This document shows, piece after piece, positions 1 through 7,034 of a stretch of 22,993 nt of DNA (the first letter of the stretch is position 1; each line of letters opens with the position of its first letter). The DNA is from CAVURW01 sp963743595. GTDB taxonomy: Bacteria > Verrucomicrobiota > Verrucomicrobiia > Methylacidiphilales > UBA1321. The position numbers were made by a program, and so were the translations under genes. The notes beneath the pieces were generated by a model. That model saw only the letters and a list, made by a program, of their open reading frames with translations. It was not told where the DNA came from and did not search any database. The DNA is taken from contig CAVURW010000030.1 of NCBI GenBank assembly GCA_963743595.1, positions 1 to 22,993 on the forward strand, given 5' to 3'.

Positions 1-28
1 GCACGCGGGTGAGAACGATGAGTCTCTC

Positions 29-56
29 TCGACACCGGCCCTAGCTCTGATATCTT
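29..56 (+). promoter_or_regulatory. Candidate sigma70-type promoter for the rhomboid-like gene
   Basis: TCGACA (29-34) and TATCTT (51-56) are separated by 16 bases. Each hexamer resembles the -35 (TTGACA) and -10 (TATAAT) consensus imperfectly. Transcription would start around 62-64, only a few bases before the ATG at 69, and there is no Shine-Dalgarno sequence, so a nearly leaderless mRNA is possible. This is inferred from motif matching by eye. Confidence 0.35.
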
Positions 57-68
57 CTAAGCTCAAGT

Positions 69-905
69 ATGGCGCTCTTTCGCGACGACGACTCCCCGAT
101 CTTTACCTTCAGCGGATACAACATCCGTTGGACGGAGTTGTTCACCATGCTGCAAGCGATCGGGTTCTTTTTCGGTGCGCTTTGCTTAGGTACGAACATA
201 CCTATTTTTTTCTATTCCACCTTAACGTCATCTGTGATTCCGGAAGTATGGCGCGCTGTCTCGTACCCGTATTTTGATCCCCTCGCCTACAGGACGCAGT
301 GGAATACGGTGTTTTCGATGTTTTTTGTTTATGTGTTTTTCATCAATGGCCGTGTGGTCGAGAGCCGGATCACTCGCACATTATTTCTCAAGCTTTACGT
401 GCTGCTTATCCTGGTACCGGTCATCGTCCTATTCCCGCTTAGTTTTGTCATGCCAGTCGACTTCGCCGGCCATTTTTGCGTGACCGTAGGAATGATGACC
501 GCATGCGCGACCCTTTACCCAAACATGGAGTGGGTGGGATATGGAGTCACTTACAGGACATTTCTGACCCTTTTCTACCTTGTTACCTCCGCCAGTTTCT
601 TCGCCTACCACCGCATCGATAATCTGGTTGGAATGTGGGTCGACGTTTTTACTGCCTATGCGGCTTTACGAATCGCCGGTCATGGAAATGGAATGGATTG
701 GCTCTTTAACTTCATGGAATTACATCAGCAGAAGATCCACCTCAACCGCACTAAATTGCAGGTCGTTAAGAAGCAAGAGCAAGAGGCTACACTCGATAGC
801 GTATTGGACAAAATTTCCAAGCGTGGCATGGCCAGTCTCACCCCGGCGGAACGCACCATTCTCCAGCGTGCCAGCGCAGATCTTAAGAAACGGGATCGCC
901 CCTGA
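69..905 (+). CDS. Rhomboid-like membrane protein (predicted inactive) with DUF6576-type C-terminus
   Basis: A polytopic inner-membrane protein of 278 aa with about six hydrophobic segments over residues 20-200, then a charged cytoplasmic tail. The tail (about 243-275, LDKISKRGMASLTPAERTIL) matches the short DUF6576 region found at the end of many rhomboid-family proteases. The middle also tracks rhomboid layout: a WNTVFSMFFVYVFFINGR block where rhomboids have HLxxNMxxLxxxGxxxE, and GHFCVTVGMM where they have GxSGxxxG. The nucleophile serine is replaced (GHFC) and the HLGG histidine segment reads DVFTAYAA, so both catalytic residues appear lost. I infer a pseudoprotease that may bind or route membrane proteins. 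The start is the first ATG after the candidate promoter, and no Shine-Dalgarno is visible. The next gene begins 24 bases downstream and may be co-transcribed. Confidence 0.72.
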   Translation: MALFRDDDSPIFTFSGYNIRWTELFTMLQAIGFFFGALCLGTNIPIFFYSTLTSSVIPEVWRAVSYPYFDPLAYRTQWNTVFSMFFVYVFFINGRVVESRITRTLFLKLYVLLILVPVIVLFPLSFVMPVDFAGHFCVTVGMMTACATLYPNMEWVGYGVTYRTFLTLFYLVTSASFFAYHRIDNLVGMWVDVFTAYAALRIAGHGNGMDWLFNFMELHQQKIHLNRTKLQVVKKQEQEATLDSVLDKISKRGMASLTPAERTILQRASADLKKRDRP

Positions 906-929
906 TCCGTTTGGACAGTCACAATTGTC

Positions 930-1991
930 ATGTTTGAACATAATCGCCGCTCCGGCCCACTCCTTTGTCTATTGCTCCTGACGGCCCTGCCGCTTGCGGC
1001 GCAAATCGCTCAGCCCACAGACCCGTCCGCTGCCACGCCAGCCCCCGCAGCCCCGACTCTACAACCGCAACCGCTTCAGCCGCAACTCGACTTGATCCCA
1101 CCCGTCGCAAGTTCCCCGACACCCAAACCAACAGCAAACCCGATCGTGACGCCTGCACCTACGCCGCCCGCAGTAATCGCGCCCAGCCCTGCTCCAGCGG
1201 CAACCCCGTCTACTGCCCCCACTTTCCAGACAGCTGACGTTCCCGCGCCTGTGCCTTCCGGCCCCTTACTCATCCATGCTTACAACTCGAACTCACTCGT
1301 CCACATCCCGTGGAAGGATGGGGAGACGCTGAGCTACCATGTTATGTGGGGAATCGTGGATGCGGCCGACGGCACATTCGTCACCAAGAGCTCTCCCGAA
1401 GGCAATCTCTGGACGTGTACGCTAGAACTTCATTCGCGGGGCGCTGTGGAGACGATTTACCCCTTCCACGACAAGTTCACCACCTCCATCAGCAAGTCGC
1501 CTTGGCGCTCCCTCAGCTATACGGAAGACCGCCACGAACCGGGTCGTGTGGTTACGGACATCACGGAAGTCGATTACCCCCGGCTATCGGCTGCCCGCCT
1601 TGTCGCAAACAAATCGAAAGACACCACGGAATCGCACAACTTCACCTTCTCCTACGATGCGCTCGATGATCTCGGCTCCATGCTCCTGCATCTGCGCGCC
1701 TTTAAGTGGTCCCCAGGCGAGACGCACATGCTTTATGTCTACGAAAACAACTCCGCCAAAGAGGGTATCGCCACTTGCCAAGCGATTGAAACGAAAGCCT
1801 TTGGCGATTGGCCCAGCCAAGAGTTGATCAAAGTCCATGCCGTGCCGGGCAAAGGAACGCACCGCCATGGCTACCTAACCGTCTGGATGACCAATGACAG
1901 CCGACGAATTCCCATCCACGCCGACCTGAACTTCTACTACGGCACCTTCTCAATCGATCTTACCAGCTTCAAGCCCGGCAAATCTCGCTAG
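930..1991 (+). CDS. Secreted DUF3108-like protein with proline/alanine-rich linker
   Basis: A protein of 353 aa. Residues 1-25 form a signal peptide (basic start, LLCLLLLTALPLAAQ, likely cleavage after AAQ or AQIA). Residues about 25-115 are a low-complexity Pro/Ala/Thr-rich linker. The remainder is a beta-rich domain beginning IPWKDGETLSYHVMWGIVDA, which fits the DUF3108 family (periplasmic or outer-membrane associated, function unknown), including the GxxxxLxVWMTNDSRRIPIH segment near the end. The family match is from remembered motifs and has not been searched. It lies 24 bases after the rhomboid-like gene, on the same strand, with no clear Shine-Dalgarno. The linker suggests the domain is held away from a membrane or cell-wall anchor. 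No enzymatic residues are recognisable. Confidence 0.72.
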   Translation: MFEHNRRSGPLLCLLLLTALPLAAQIAQPTDPSAATPAPAAPTLQPQPLQPQLDLIPPVASSPTPKPTANPIVTPAPTPPAVIAPSPAPAATPSTAPTFQTADVPAPVPSGPLLIHAYNSNSLVHIPWKDGETLSYHVMWGIVDAADGTFVTKSSPEGNLWTCTLELHSRGAVETIYPFHDKFTTSISKSPWRSLSYTEDRHEPGRVVTDITEVDYPRLSAARLVANKSKDTTESHNFTFSYDALDDLGSMLLHLRAFKWSPGETHMLYVYENNSAKEGIATCQAIETKAFGDWPSQELIKVHAVPGKGTHRHGYLTVWMTNDSRRIPIHADLNFYYGTFSIDLTSFKPGKSR

Positions 1992-2136
1992 TGCGAGTCT
2001 TCCCAAACCTGCTAGACGTGAAGATGTGAACCCCTGGGTGACAAATAGGTCCGTGAACGGCAGTGCAGAAAGAAAGACAGACCGTGGCAATTCCGAGCGC
2101 CGTTTAGTAGGATTCTCACAATAGTCACACTCGCTT

Positions 2137-3375
2137 ATGCTCGAATCCACTCATCGCCAGCTTGGAGTTCTCAGCCAAGACCCGGTGAACATCGCTTTGG
2201 AGTTGCACTCCATCCGAGCCTCCTTTGGGCGGGCCGTAGTTGCAGACAAATTGACGGCAGAAGATCTAACGGTGTGGGAAACCGGGTTAAAATCGAGTGC
2301 TAACGATCATCGTTATTACGAACTTACTTATGAAGTCCTTCAAAATCAGTTTTCCCACTACTATTTACTTCTTAAGGATGCCTCCGATACAACACGTGCT
2401 ATACAACCGTTTTTCGTCGTAAATGTGGATATTACGATGGGTATGCCGAATCTGATCACTCGTACAGTGGATCGGCTTCGGAAACGGTTTCGCTCTGCAC
2501 TGAAGTTCCCGATTTTGATGGTCGGCTGTTCTGCCGGAGAAGGGCACATTGCGGAGACCCACGGAACAGCAGACGAAGCGTGGGTGGTCAGATCTCTGGG
2601 TGAGGTGCTCCCCGCCATCGCGCGGGAGCTCAAGACCGAATTGGTCGTTTTCAAGGATTTCCCGAAGCTCAATCGGGCTAAACTGAATCGTCTGCACGGC
2701 TTTGGATTTCGACGAATTTCGAGCATGCCCGCCACGAAGATTGAATTGAAGTACAAGGATTTTGACGATTATTTTAATACGGTTCTCAGTGCCAAAATGC
2801 GGAAGGACTTGCGCAGAAAGTTTCGCCGAACCGCGAGTGAGTCTCCGATTACTATGGAGGTAATTAAGGACATTACCCCACATCTGGATGAAGTATTTCC
2901 GCTTTATGAACAGGTCGTGAAAAGATCGAAACTCAAATTCGAAATCCTCACTAAATCCTACTTTTCCGGGCTCGGAAAAAAAATGTCTGACAAGGCTCTA
3001 TTTTTCATTTGGCGCCAGGAGGGTCGAATTCTCGCATTCAACTCATGCATTACGCACAACGGAGTCTTGAGAGATAACTACGTAGGTTTCGACTACACGG
3101 TCGCCCTCGAGTATCATCTCTATTTCATCACGCGCCGAGACCTATTTTCCTGGATTATCAAAAATGGGTTTCACACCTATTACAGTGCCCCGCTTAATTA
3201 CGATCCAAAGCTTCACCTGAAACAAACGCTGTCTCCATTGGATCTGTATGTCCGAACGACCCGAGGTTGGGTAAATCCCCTCTTCCGATTTGTGTTGCCG
3301 TTGATGGATCCCACGCGTTACGACCCGATCATCAAAAAGTTCGCCAACGCTAGCGAGTTAAATGATGGGTCTTAA
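2137..3375 (+). CDS. GNAT/FemAB-like acyltransferase (peptidogalycan/BioF2-like)
   Basis: A protein of 412 aa with no signal peptide or membrane segment, so probably cytoplasmic. The overall shape fits the double-GNAT 'peptidogalycan biosynthesis/BioF2-like acetyltransferase' group related to FemAB. There is an N-terminal half with LKFPILMVGCSAGEGH, then a basic KMRKDLRRKFRRTASES stretch typical of the start of the second GNAT unit, then ALFFIWRQEGRILAFNSCI and NYVGFDYTVALEYHLYF, where GNATs carry the acyl-CoA fold, and a final HTYYSAPLNYDPKLHL. Family members transfer acyl or aminoacyl groups, often onto envelope precursors, but the substrate here is unknown. No Shine-Dalgarno precedes the ATG. 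The gene ends 94 bases before the blaI-type gene. The 145-base gap upstream (1992-2136) shows no RNA gene or clear promoter. Confidence 0.7.
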   Translation: MLESTHRQLGVLSQDPVNIALELHSIRASFGRAVVADKLTAEDLTVWETGLKSSANDHRYYELTYEVLQNQFSHYYLLLKDASDTTRAIQPFFVVNVDITMGMPNLITRTVDRLRKRFRSALKFPILMVGCSAGEGHIAETHGTADEAWVVRSLGEVLPAIARELKTELVVFKDFPKLNRAKLNRLHGFGFRRISSMPATKIELKYKDFDDYFNTVLSAKMRKDLRRKFRRTASESPITMEVIKDITPHLDEVFPLYEQVVKRSKLKFEILTKSYFSGLGKKMSDKALFFIWRQEGRILAFNSCITHNGVLRDNYVGFDYTVALEYHLYFITRRDLFSWIIKNGFHTYYSAPLNYDPKLHLKQTLSPLDLYVRTTRGWVNPLFRFVLPLMDPTRYDPIIKKFANASELNDGS

Positions 3376-3433
3376 AGCGTTTTCCAGGAGAACCCGAGTT
3401 TACGGAGACTGGCATCCACCAAAAAGAAAACAT

Positions 3434-3467
3434 TTGACGCAGATAATCTATACGAGTAAATCTATAG
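3434..3467 (+). promoter_or_regulatory. Candidate promoter/operator of the blaI-M56 operon
   Basis: TTGACG at 3434-3439 resembles a -35 box, but no good -10 follows at the usual spacing. Overlapping it, CTATA (3448-3452) and TATAG (3463-3467) form an inverted repeat with a central TA, and the same stretch carries a near-direct repeat (AATCTATA / AAATCTATA). BlaI/MecI repressors bind dyads upstream of their own operon, so this is a plausible autoregulatory site. It is not the known TACAnnTGTA consensus, and the evidence is weak. Confidence 0.3.
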
Positions 3468-3469
3468 CT

Positions 3470-3847
3470 ATGGATGCGAATCGATTTGGCCAACAACAAC
3501 TTAAAATTATGCAGCTGCTCTGGAGGCGTGGCGAAATGAGCGCCAGAGAAATAACAGAGACCTTGAACCAGGAGGACCGATTTGCGCATAGCACCGTGCA
3601 AACACTCTTGCGTCAGCTGGAAACGAAAAAAGCGGTCGACCACAAAGCGGATGACCGGACTTTCAAATATTATGCGATCGTCGATGAGCAGAAAGCCACC
3701 CAAGGGGCAATCCAGGAGTTTATTGCCAAATTGTTTCAGGGTTCCCTCGTGGAATTGGCAGCTCATCTGGTTCAGAACGAAAAGCTTTCAAAAGAGGAGC
3801 TTAGGCACCTCCGCAACATCATTGAAAAGAAGGAGAAATCATCATGA
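3470..3847 (+). CDS. blaI: BlaI/MecI/CopY-family transcriptional repressor
   Basis: A protein of 125 aa from the ATG at 3470, the usual family length. An in-frame upstream ATG at 3362 would add a 36-residue stretch unlike the family and overlap the previous gene, so 3470 is preferred. An N-terminal winged helix (residues 5-75) contains the typical features: QQLKIMQLLWRRGEMSAREI, then TVQTLLRQLETKKAVDHKAD and FKYYAIV. The C-terminal helices (LFQGSLVELAAHLV...LSKEELRHLRNIIE) form the dimerisation and proteolysis region. Family members bind an operator as dimers and are released when the partner M56 protease is activated. The stop overlaps the start of the M56 gene (ATGA), a strong sign of coupled translation. 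No beta-lactamase gene is in the window, so the regulon may differ from classical Bla. Confidence 0.88.
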   Translation: MDANRFGQQQLKIMQLLWRRGEMSAREITETLNQEDRFAHSTVQTLLRQLETKKAVDHKADDRTFKYYAIVDEQKATQGAIQEFIAKLFQGSLVELAAHLVQNEKLSKEELRHLRNIIEKKEKSS

Positions 3848-5688
3848 GACCGTTCATTTTAGAAACTATAACTTGGGGAGCGATGGGATTCATTACCTGG
3901 AATGTATTCAGTCTCTTCATTTGTTTAACTGGGCTGGGGTTGGAAAGAGGCTTTCGTGGAGGTAACCCGGTCGTGCGGTCCACCTTGCTTCGAGCCACCT
4001 TGCTTCTCTCTCTCATCGTCCCAGCCGGATGTCTATTCTGGAACTCTATCCCGCAATCCTTCAAAGACTCTCAGCCGGTCGCTACGGTAGTCTCGCCAAA
4101 TAGCGCAAAAGCGGCCTTACCGATCTCAAACCTGAACTGGGAGCTCCTCGCTGTCTGGCGACCTGCGGTGAGTACCTTCATCGAGGTAAAACGCTTTAGC
4201 CCGGATTACCTTGACGTATTTTCGGATATCTTTCTAGGAGCATCCCTTCTGGGATCCGCCTTCTTAACCGCTCGTTTAGTTTCGGGGCTTTGGGTCCTTT
4301 CCACCCTCTCCAAGCACGGATTACCGTCGGGAATCTCAGAATCAAACCGCTGCAAACAAGTAGCCGCAAACATGGGGTTGCCTGCCCCCCTGCTCCTGGC
4401 TCTGGAGTTCTTAGAAAGTCCTGTTCTCATAGGTCTATTTCGTCCGGTCATTATGGTCCCCGCCGGTATGGAAGCTCGAGATGAAATGTATACCCATGAG
4501 CTAACTCACTTTCGCAGACACGATCTGTGGTGGCATCTGTTAGTGAAAATCGCCACTATTTTGATGCCATTGCAGCCGGGTTTATGGCGGTTAAACTGGG
4601 TAATGGAAGCCTGTGATGAAGACGTGTGTGACGATGCCGTCCTCATATCGGGTGCAGATCGAGAAGCTTACGCCAGGCTTCTGCTGGACGTGGCCGAATC
4701 TCAAAACCAGGCGATTCCAGAATTCTGCCTTCCCATGGCCAGTTTCCGTTCACAGTTAGGCTTCCGGTTGACCCGGCTTCTGGATACGGCGCGACCATTA
4801 ACCGATCGTCTGTGCCTCTCGTCCTTGGGGCTGCGCCTGACGCCCCTGCTTTTCGTCGTCCTCCTCGGCGCATTCATTTACATGGACTCGGCTCATATGC
4901 TCTTCGCAAATACGCCGACTTCGGCTCCCGAGAGTCCAACTACTTCAACGACACCCACGGCCAAAGACATTATCTCAGACGCTCGCAAGGCGTACGATTC
5001 ACTGACTAGCTACAGTAGTACGGGTGAGGCCATCACAGTAACCGGAGATGGCAAGACCCTTTCTAAGACCAAATTCACGATTCGATTACAGAGGTCAAAT
5101 CTTTACCGGATCAGTTGGGGTGACCCGACTGAAGGTAGTATCACTGGTTTTGGTGCCGTGTGGTCGGATGGAAGTGGGGATTACCTGAGCCTGAGCGATC
5201 ACGACCAAAAGATGGCTAGTCAGGAGCTAGCCTTAGGAGCAGCCACCGGCGTATCTCAAACGGCGTCGGCGACAATTCCTGGAACATTCTTCAACCAACC
5301 GTGGGGCAACGCCCTTAATCCGGAGACTTCCTCTCAAAGAATGCCCGATGATGTTGTCGAAACTGTGGACTGTTACGTCATCTTAGAACATATCACGGCC
5401 AACATAAAGACTGTTCTCTGGATCGGTAAGTTAGATCATCTGATTCATAAAAGTCAGATGGTAGTGGATAAATCCGATACAATAGCCCCATCTCTATCGG
5501 ACGATCAAATCAAGGAGGCGTTAAAAACGACGAATCAAACCGTGACGTCCGAAAACATCGCCAAGTTAAAATCAGCTATGGGAGACGCGAATAAACTTCT
5601 AGCACAACAAGGACCTATATTGATTACGCAAATCCAAAGAGATATCGTTGTAAATACGAAGTTTACTCCGGCTGACTTTAAGAAGTAA
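3844..5688 (+). CDS. M56 (BlaR1/MecR1-like) membrane metalloprotease with LolA-like extracytoplasmic domain
   Basis: A protein of 614 aa. The first half has hydrophobic segments around residues 8-32, 45-65 and 130-155, then the M56 zinc-protease core with HELTH at 218-222 and downstream acidic ligand candidates E255 and E259 in EACDEDVCDDAVL. A further membrane span near 335-352 is followed by a Ser/Thr/Pro linker and a domain from about residue 370 to the end. That domain starts AKDIISDARKAYDSL and resembles LolA/DUF2092-type lipid-binding folds, not the penicillin-binding sensor of BlaR1; this assignment is by motif feel. Shine-Dalgarno AAGGAG lies 8-9 bases upstream, and the start overlaps the blaI stop. 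The likely role is to sense an extracytoplasmic, perhaps lipid or lipoprotein, signal and trigger cleavage of the BlaI-type repressor. Confidence 0.82.
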   Translation: MRPFILETITWGAMGFITWNVFSLFICLTGLGLERGFRGGNPVVRSTLLRATLLLSLIVPAGCLFWNSIPQSFKDSQPVATVVSPNSAKAALPISNLNWELLAVWRPAVSTFIEVKRFSPDYLDVFSDIFLGASLLGSAFLTARLVSGLWVLSTLSKHGLPSGISESNRCKQVAANMGLPAPLLLALEFLESPVLIGLFRPVIMVPAGMEARDEMYTHELTHFRRHDLWWHLLVKIATILMPLQPGLWRLNWVMEACDEDVCDDAVLISGADREAYARLLLDVAESQNQAIPEFCLPMASFRSQLGFRLTRLLDTARPLTDRLCLSSLGLRLTPLLFVVLLGAFIYMDSAHMLFANTPTSAPESPTTSTTPTAKDIISDARKAYDSLTSYSSTGEAITVTGDGKTLSKTKFTIRLQRSNLYRISWGDPTEGSITGFGAVWSDGSGDYLSLSDHDQKMASQELALGAATGVSQTASATIPGTFFNQPWGNALNPETSSQRMPDDVVETVDCYVILEHITANIKTVLWIGKLDHLIHKSQMVVDKSDTIAPSLSDDQIKEALKTTNQTVTSENIAKLKSAMGDANKLLAQQGPILITQIQRDIVVNTKFTPADFKK

Positions 5689-5889
5689 TGCGGTCCATGC
5701 CATTCGATGAAGGCATCCTTCTCGCAATTTAAGCCTCCTCGAATGTTATGCAACAATATAACCGAAAGTGCTCTAAAAGTTGGGTTGATAAGTTGTCGAC
5801 CCTCTGCATCATTGCCCGATCAAATACGATCTAGTCGACAACCTGTTGAAAGTCAGGGATTTGCGTTAAATCCTCTTTTATCCTGCTAC
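5689..5889. other. AT-rich intergenic region between convergent genes
   Basis: The 201 bases separate the ends of the M56 gene (+) and the duplicated cassette (-). The only structure seen is the inverted repeat at 5792-5842, listed separately. A 64-codon open frame (5707-5901, +) crosses it but has no ribosome site, no recognisable protein features and overlaps the end of the cassette, so it was not called. No classic GC-stem plus T-tract terminator is visible. Confidence 0.4.
5792..5842. repeat. 9-bp perfect inverted repeat, possible bidirectional terminator or binding site
   Basis: GTTGTCGAC (5792-5800) and GTCGACAAC (5834-5842) are exact reverse complements separated by 33 bases. The site lies about 100 bases past the M56 gene and about 50 bases past the last cassette gene on the other strand. 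It could form a long-looped hairpin affecting both convergent transcripts, or be a protein site. There is no T-tract. Confidence 0.4.
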
Positions 5890-6093
5890 TTAGCGCTCTA
5901 GGTGCGCCAGAATTCCCTTACGAACCAAGCTGGTGCTGGGGTTCAGGGACGCTTCCAAAAGCAGATTCAATATCCGGGTTTGGTCGGGCTTGATTAGGCT
6001 CCGGTACAGCTCCACCACTAGGGCGATTTCTGTGCGTTCGATCTCGTCTTCGAGGTCGGGGATTACAAACGGTGTATTTTCTGTGCTCATCAT
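5890..6093 (-). CDS. Small helical protein, copy 2 of the duplicated module
   Basis: A protein of 67 aa of unknown function, predicted almost entirely alpha-helical and acidic in its first half (DLEDEIERTEIALVVELYRSL). It is clearly paralogous to the protein at 6813-7019: over a 54-residue core about 30 positions are identical, including EIAL, ELYRSL, KPDQ and the spacing of the final leucine-rich helix. A strong Shine-Dalgarno (GGAG) lies 5 bases before the ATG at 6093; a second ATG follows immediately at 6090 and is equally possible. The gap to the preceding gene is 15 bases, identical to the gap in the other copy. Conservation of sequence and spacing indicates a real gene that is probably co-produced with, and may bind, its upstream partner. 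I do not recognise a named family. Confidence 0.75.
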   Translation of the reverse strand: MMSTENTPFVIPDLEDEIERTEIALVVELYRSLIKPDQTRILNLLLEASLNPSTSLVRKGILAHLER

Positions 6094-6108
6094 ACTTTCT
6101 CCAAATAT

Positions 6109-6759
6109 CTACTTGTGTGCCATTTCGTGGTGCTCGTCCAAGTGCATTGCCGGGATGCTCACGCCTTTTGAACTCGTAGGAGCCGCGTGTTGAGCGCGCT
6201 GACCTATCGCCGTGACAGAGTAATCTTTTTGCAATTCTTTAAGGGTCGGGGACTGAGCCAAAATTTCGCGGACCTCGTCTCGGGAAATCGCTTCCACGGC
6301 AAACGAGCCGTCGCGGCTCGGGACCGCTTGACCGAATTCGAGGCCTATTTTGAAAGCAAACATCGTCTGGAGACAGGCTGTGCTCGACTCCTGCCAGGTC
6401 CTTAGCTCCGGGTTATCGGGAGTTGAAGCGACCGTGTGGGAGGGCGGCGTGAAAATCACGTGAGTGACTCCCGTTTCGATCATCAGCAGCAGATCCTTCT
6501 TGAGGGAAGCCTGCCATACGTGGGGATCGTCAATCGCGAGGCCCGCATCGTTGCAAACCACTTCGCGGGTGCGAGCGGGGTTGAGAACCTCCATCCCCTG
6601 TGCACGGAAGCTTCGTTCCAGAGCATCAAAGAGACCGGCGTTTTGATCGCTCACATCCGAGCAAGGATCACTTTTGCAATTATGAGTCGGGCCAGTCAGG
6701 TAGACCACAGGATGATCTCCCTTAGCAACCGAATCGCTCATTTTTGTGTAATCGCCCAT
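6109..6759 (-). CDS. DUF4406/nucleoside 2-deoxyribosyltransferase-like protein, copy 2
   Basis: A protein of 216 aa, soluble. It begins with the strand-turn motif VVYLTGPTHN, then GMEVLNPART, LKKDLLLMIETGVTHVIFTPP, and ACLQTMFAFKIGLEFGQ. This order matches the DUF4406/nucleoside 2-deoxyribosyltransferase Rossmann-like fold (hhxSGPM, GxxVxNP, xRDLxxLxxCDxhxhLPG, SxGAxxExxxAxxLG). At the usual catalytic glutamate position there is Gln (LQ), so activity is uncertain. The C-terminal about 60 residues (KDYSVTAIGQRAQHAA, then a His/Glu-rich end) resemble the tail of the paralogue at 7035-7634. The start could be 6759 or the ATG at 6741; AAAGGAA abuts the first, so neither spacing is ideal. It is the third gene of a four-gene minus-strand operon. 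Function unknown; nucleotide or nucleoside binding is inferred. Confidence 0.72.
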   Translation of the reverse strand: MGDYTKMSDSVAKGDHPVVYLTGPTHNCKSDPCSDVSDQNAGLFDALERSFRAQGMEVLNPARTREVVCNDAGLAIDDPHVWQASLKKDLLLMIETGVTHVIFTPPSHTVASTPDNPELRTWQESSTACLQTMFAFKIGLEFGQAVPSRDGSFAVEAISRDEVREILAQSPTLKELQKDYSVTAIGQRAQHAAPTSSKGVSIPAMHLDEHHEMAHK

Positions 6760-6812
6760 TTCCTTTACCAGTACCTAATTCGTAAGTTGTGAAAACCTCA
6801 AATCCCAGCCGA

Positions 6813-7019
6813 CTAGCCCATTTCAGCGATCCGGGCGAGAACGCCTTCACGCATTTCCGTGGAATCGGGAGCCATCGAGTATTCGATGAGAAGCTTCAAG
6901 ATTTCGACCTGATCCGGTTTATTGAGACTCCGGTAGAGCTCTAGAATCAGAGCAATTTCCGTCTTCTCCATTTCGTCGTCCAGGTAGCCAATCGAAAGAA
7001 CATTACTTGGTAATTTCAT
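6813..7019 (-). CDS. Small helical protein, copy 1 of the duplicated module
   Basis: A protein of 68 aa, acidic and helical (LDDEMEKTEIALILELYRSL, then KPDQVEILKLLIEYS), paralogous to the protein at 5890-6093. It starts 15 bases after the stop of the DUF4406-like gene at 7035, with a modest Shine-Dalgarno (CGGAA) in that gap. Amphipathic leucine spacing suggests a helical bundle or an adaptor that pairs with the larger partner. No DNA-binding motif, signal peptide or cysteine is seen. No named family is recognised. The paralogues align through the helical core, but their N-terminal 8-10 residues differ. Confidence 0.75.
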   Translation of the reverse strand: MKLPSNVLSIGYLDDEMEKTEIALILELYRSLNKPDQVEILKLLIEYSMAPDSTEMREGVLARIAEMG

Positions 7020-7034
7020 TGTCTTGGTTCCGTG

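Noticed and set aside
928..1158. Long antisense open frame opposite the Pro/Ala-rich linker
   Set aside because: Low-complexity GC-rich coding produces open antisense frames, and the plus-strand gene has a signal peptide and a domain.
1992..2136. Possible RNA gene or terminator in the gap
   Set aside because: No stable stem, no cloverleaf-like segment and no T-tract was found.
3362..3469. Earlier in-frame ATG of the BlaI-type gene
   Set aside because: The extra 36 residues do not resemble the family and would overlap the previous gene; ATG 3470 gives normal length.
5707..5901. 64-codon open frame on the plus strand
   Set aside because: No ribosome site, odd composition, and it overlaps the end of the well-supported gene at 5890-6093 on the other strand.
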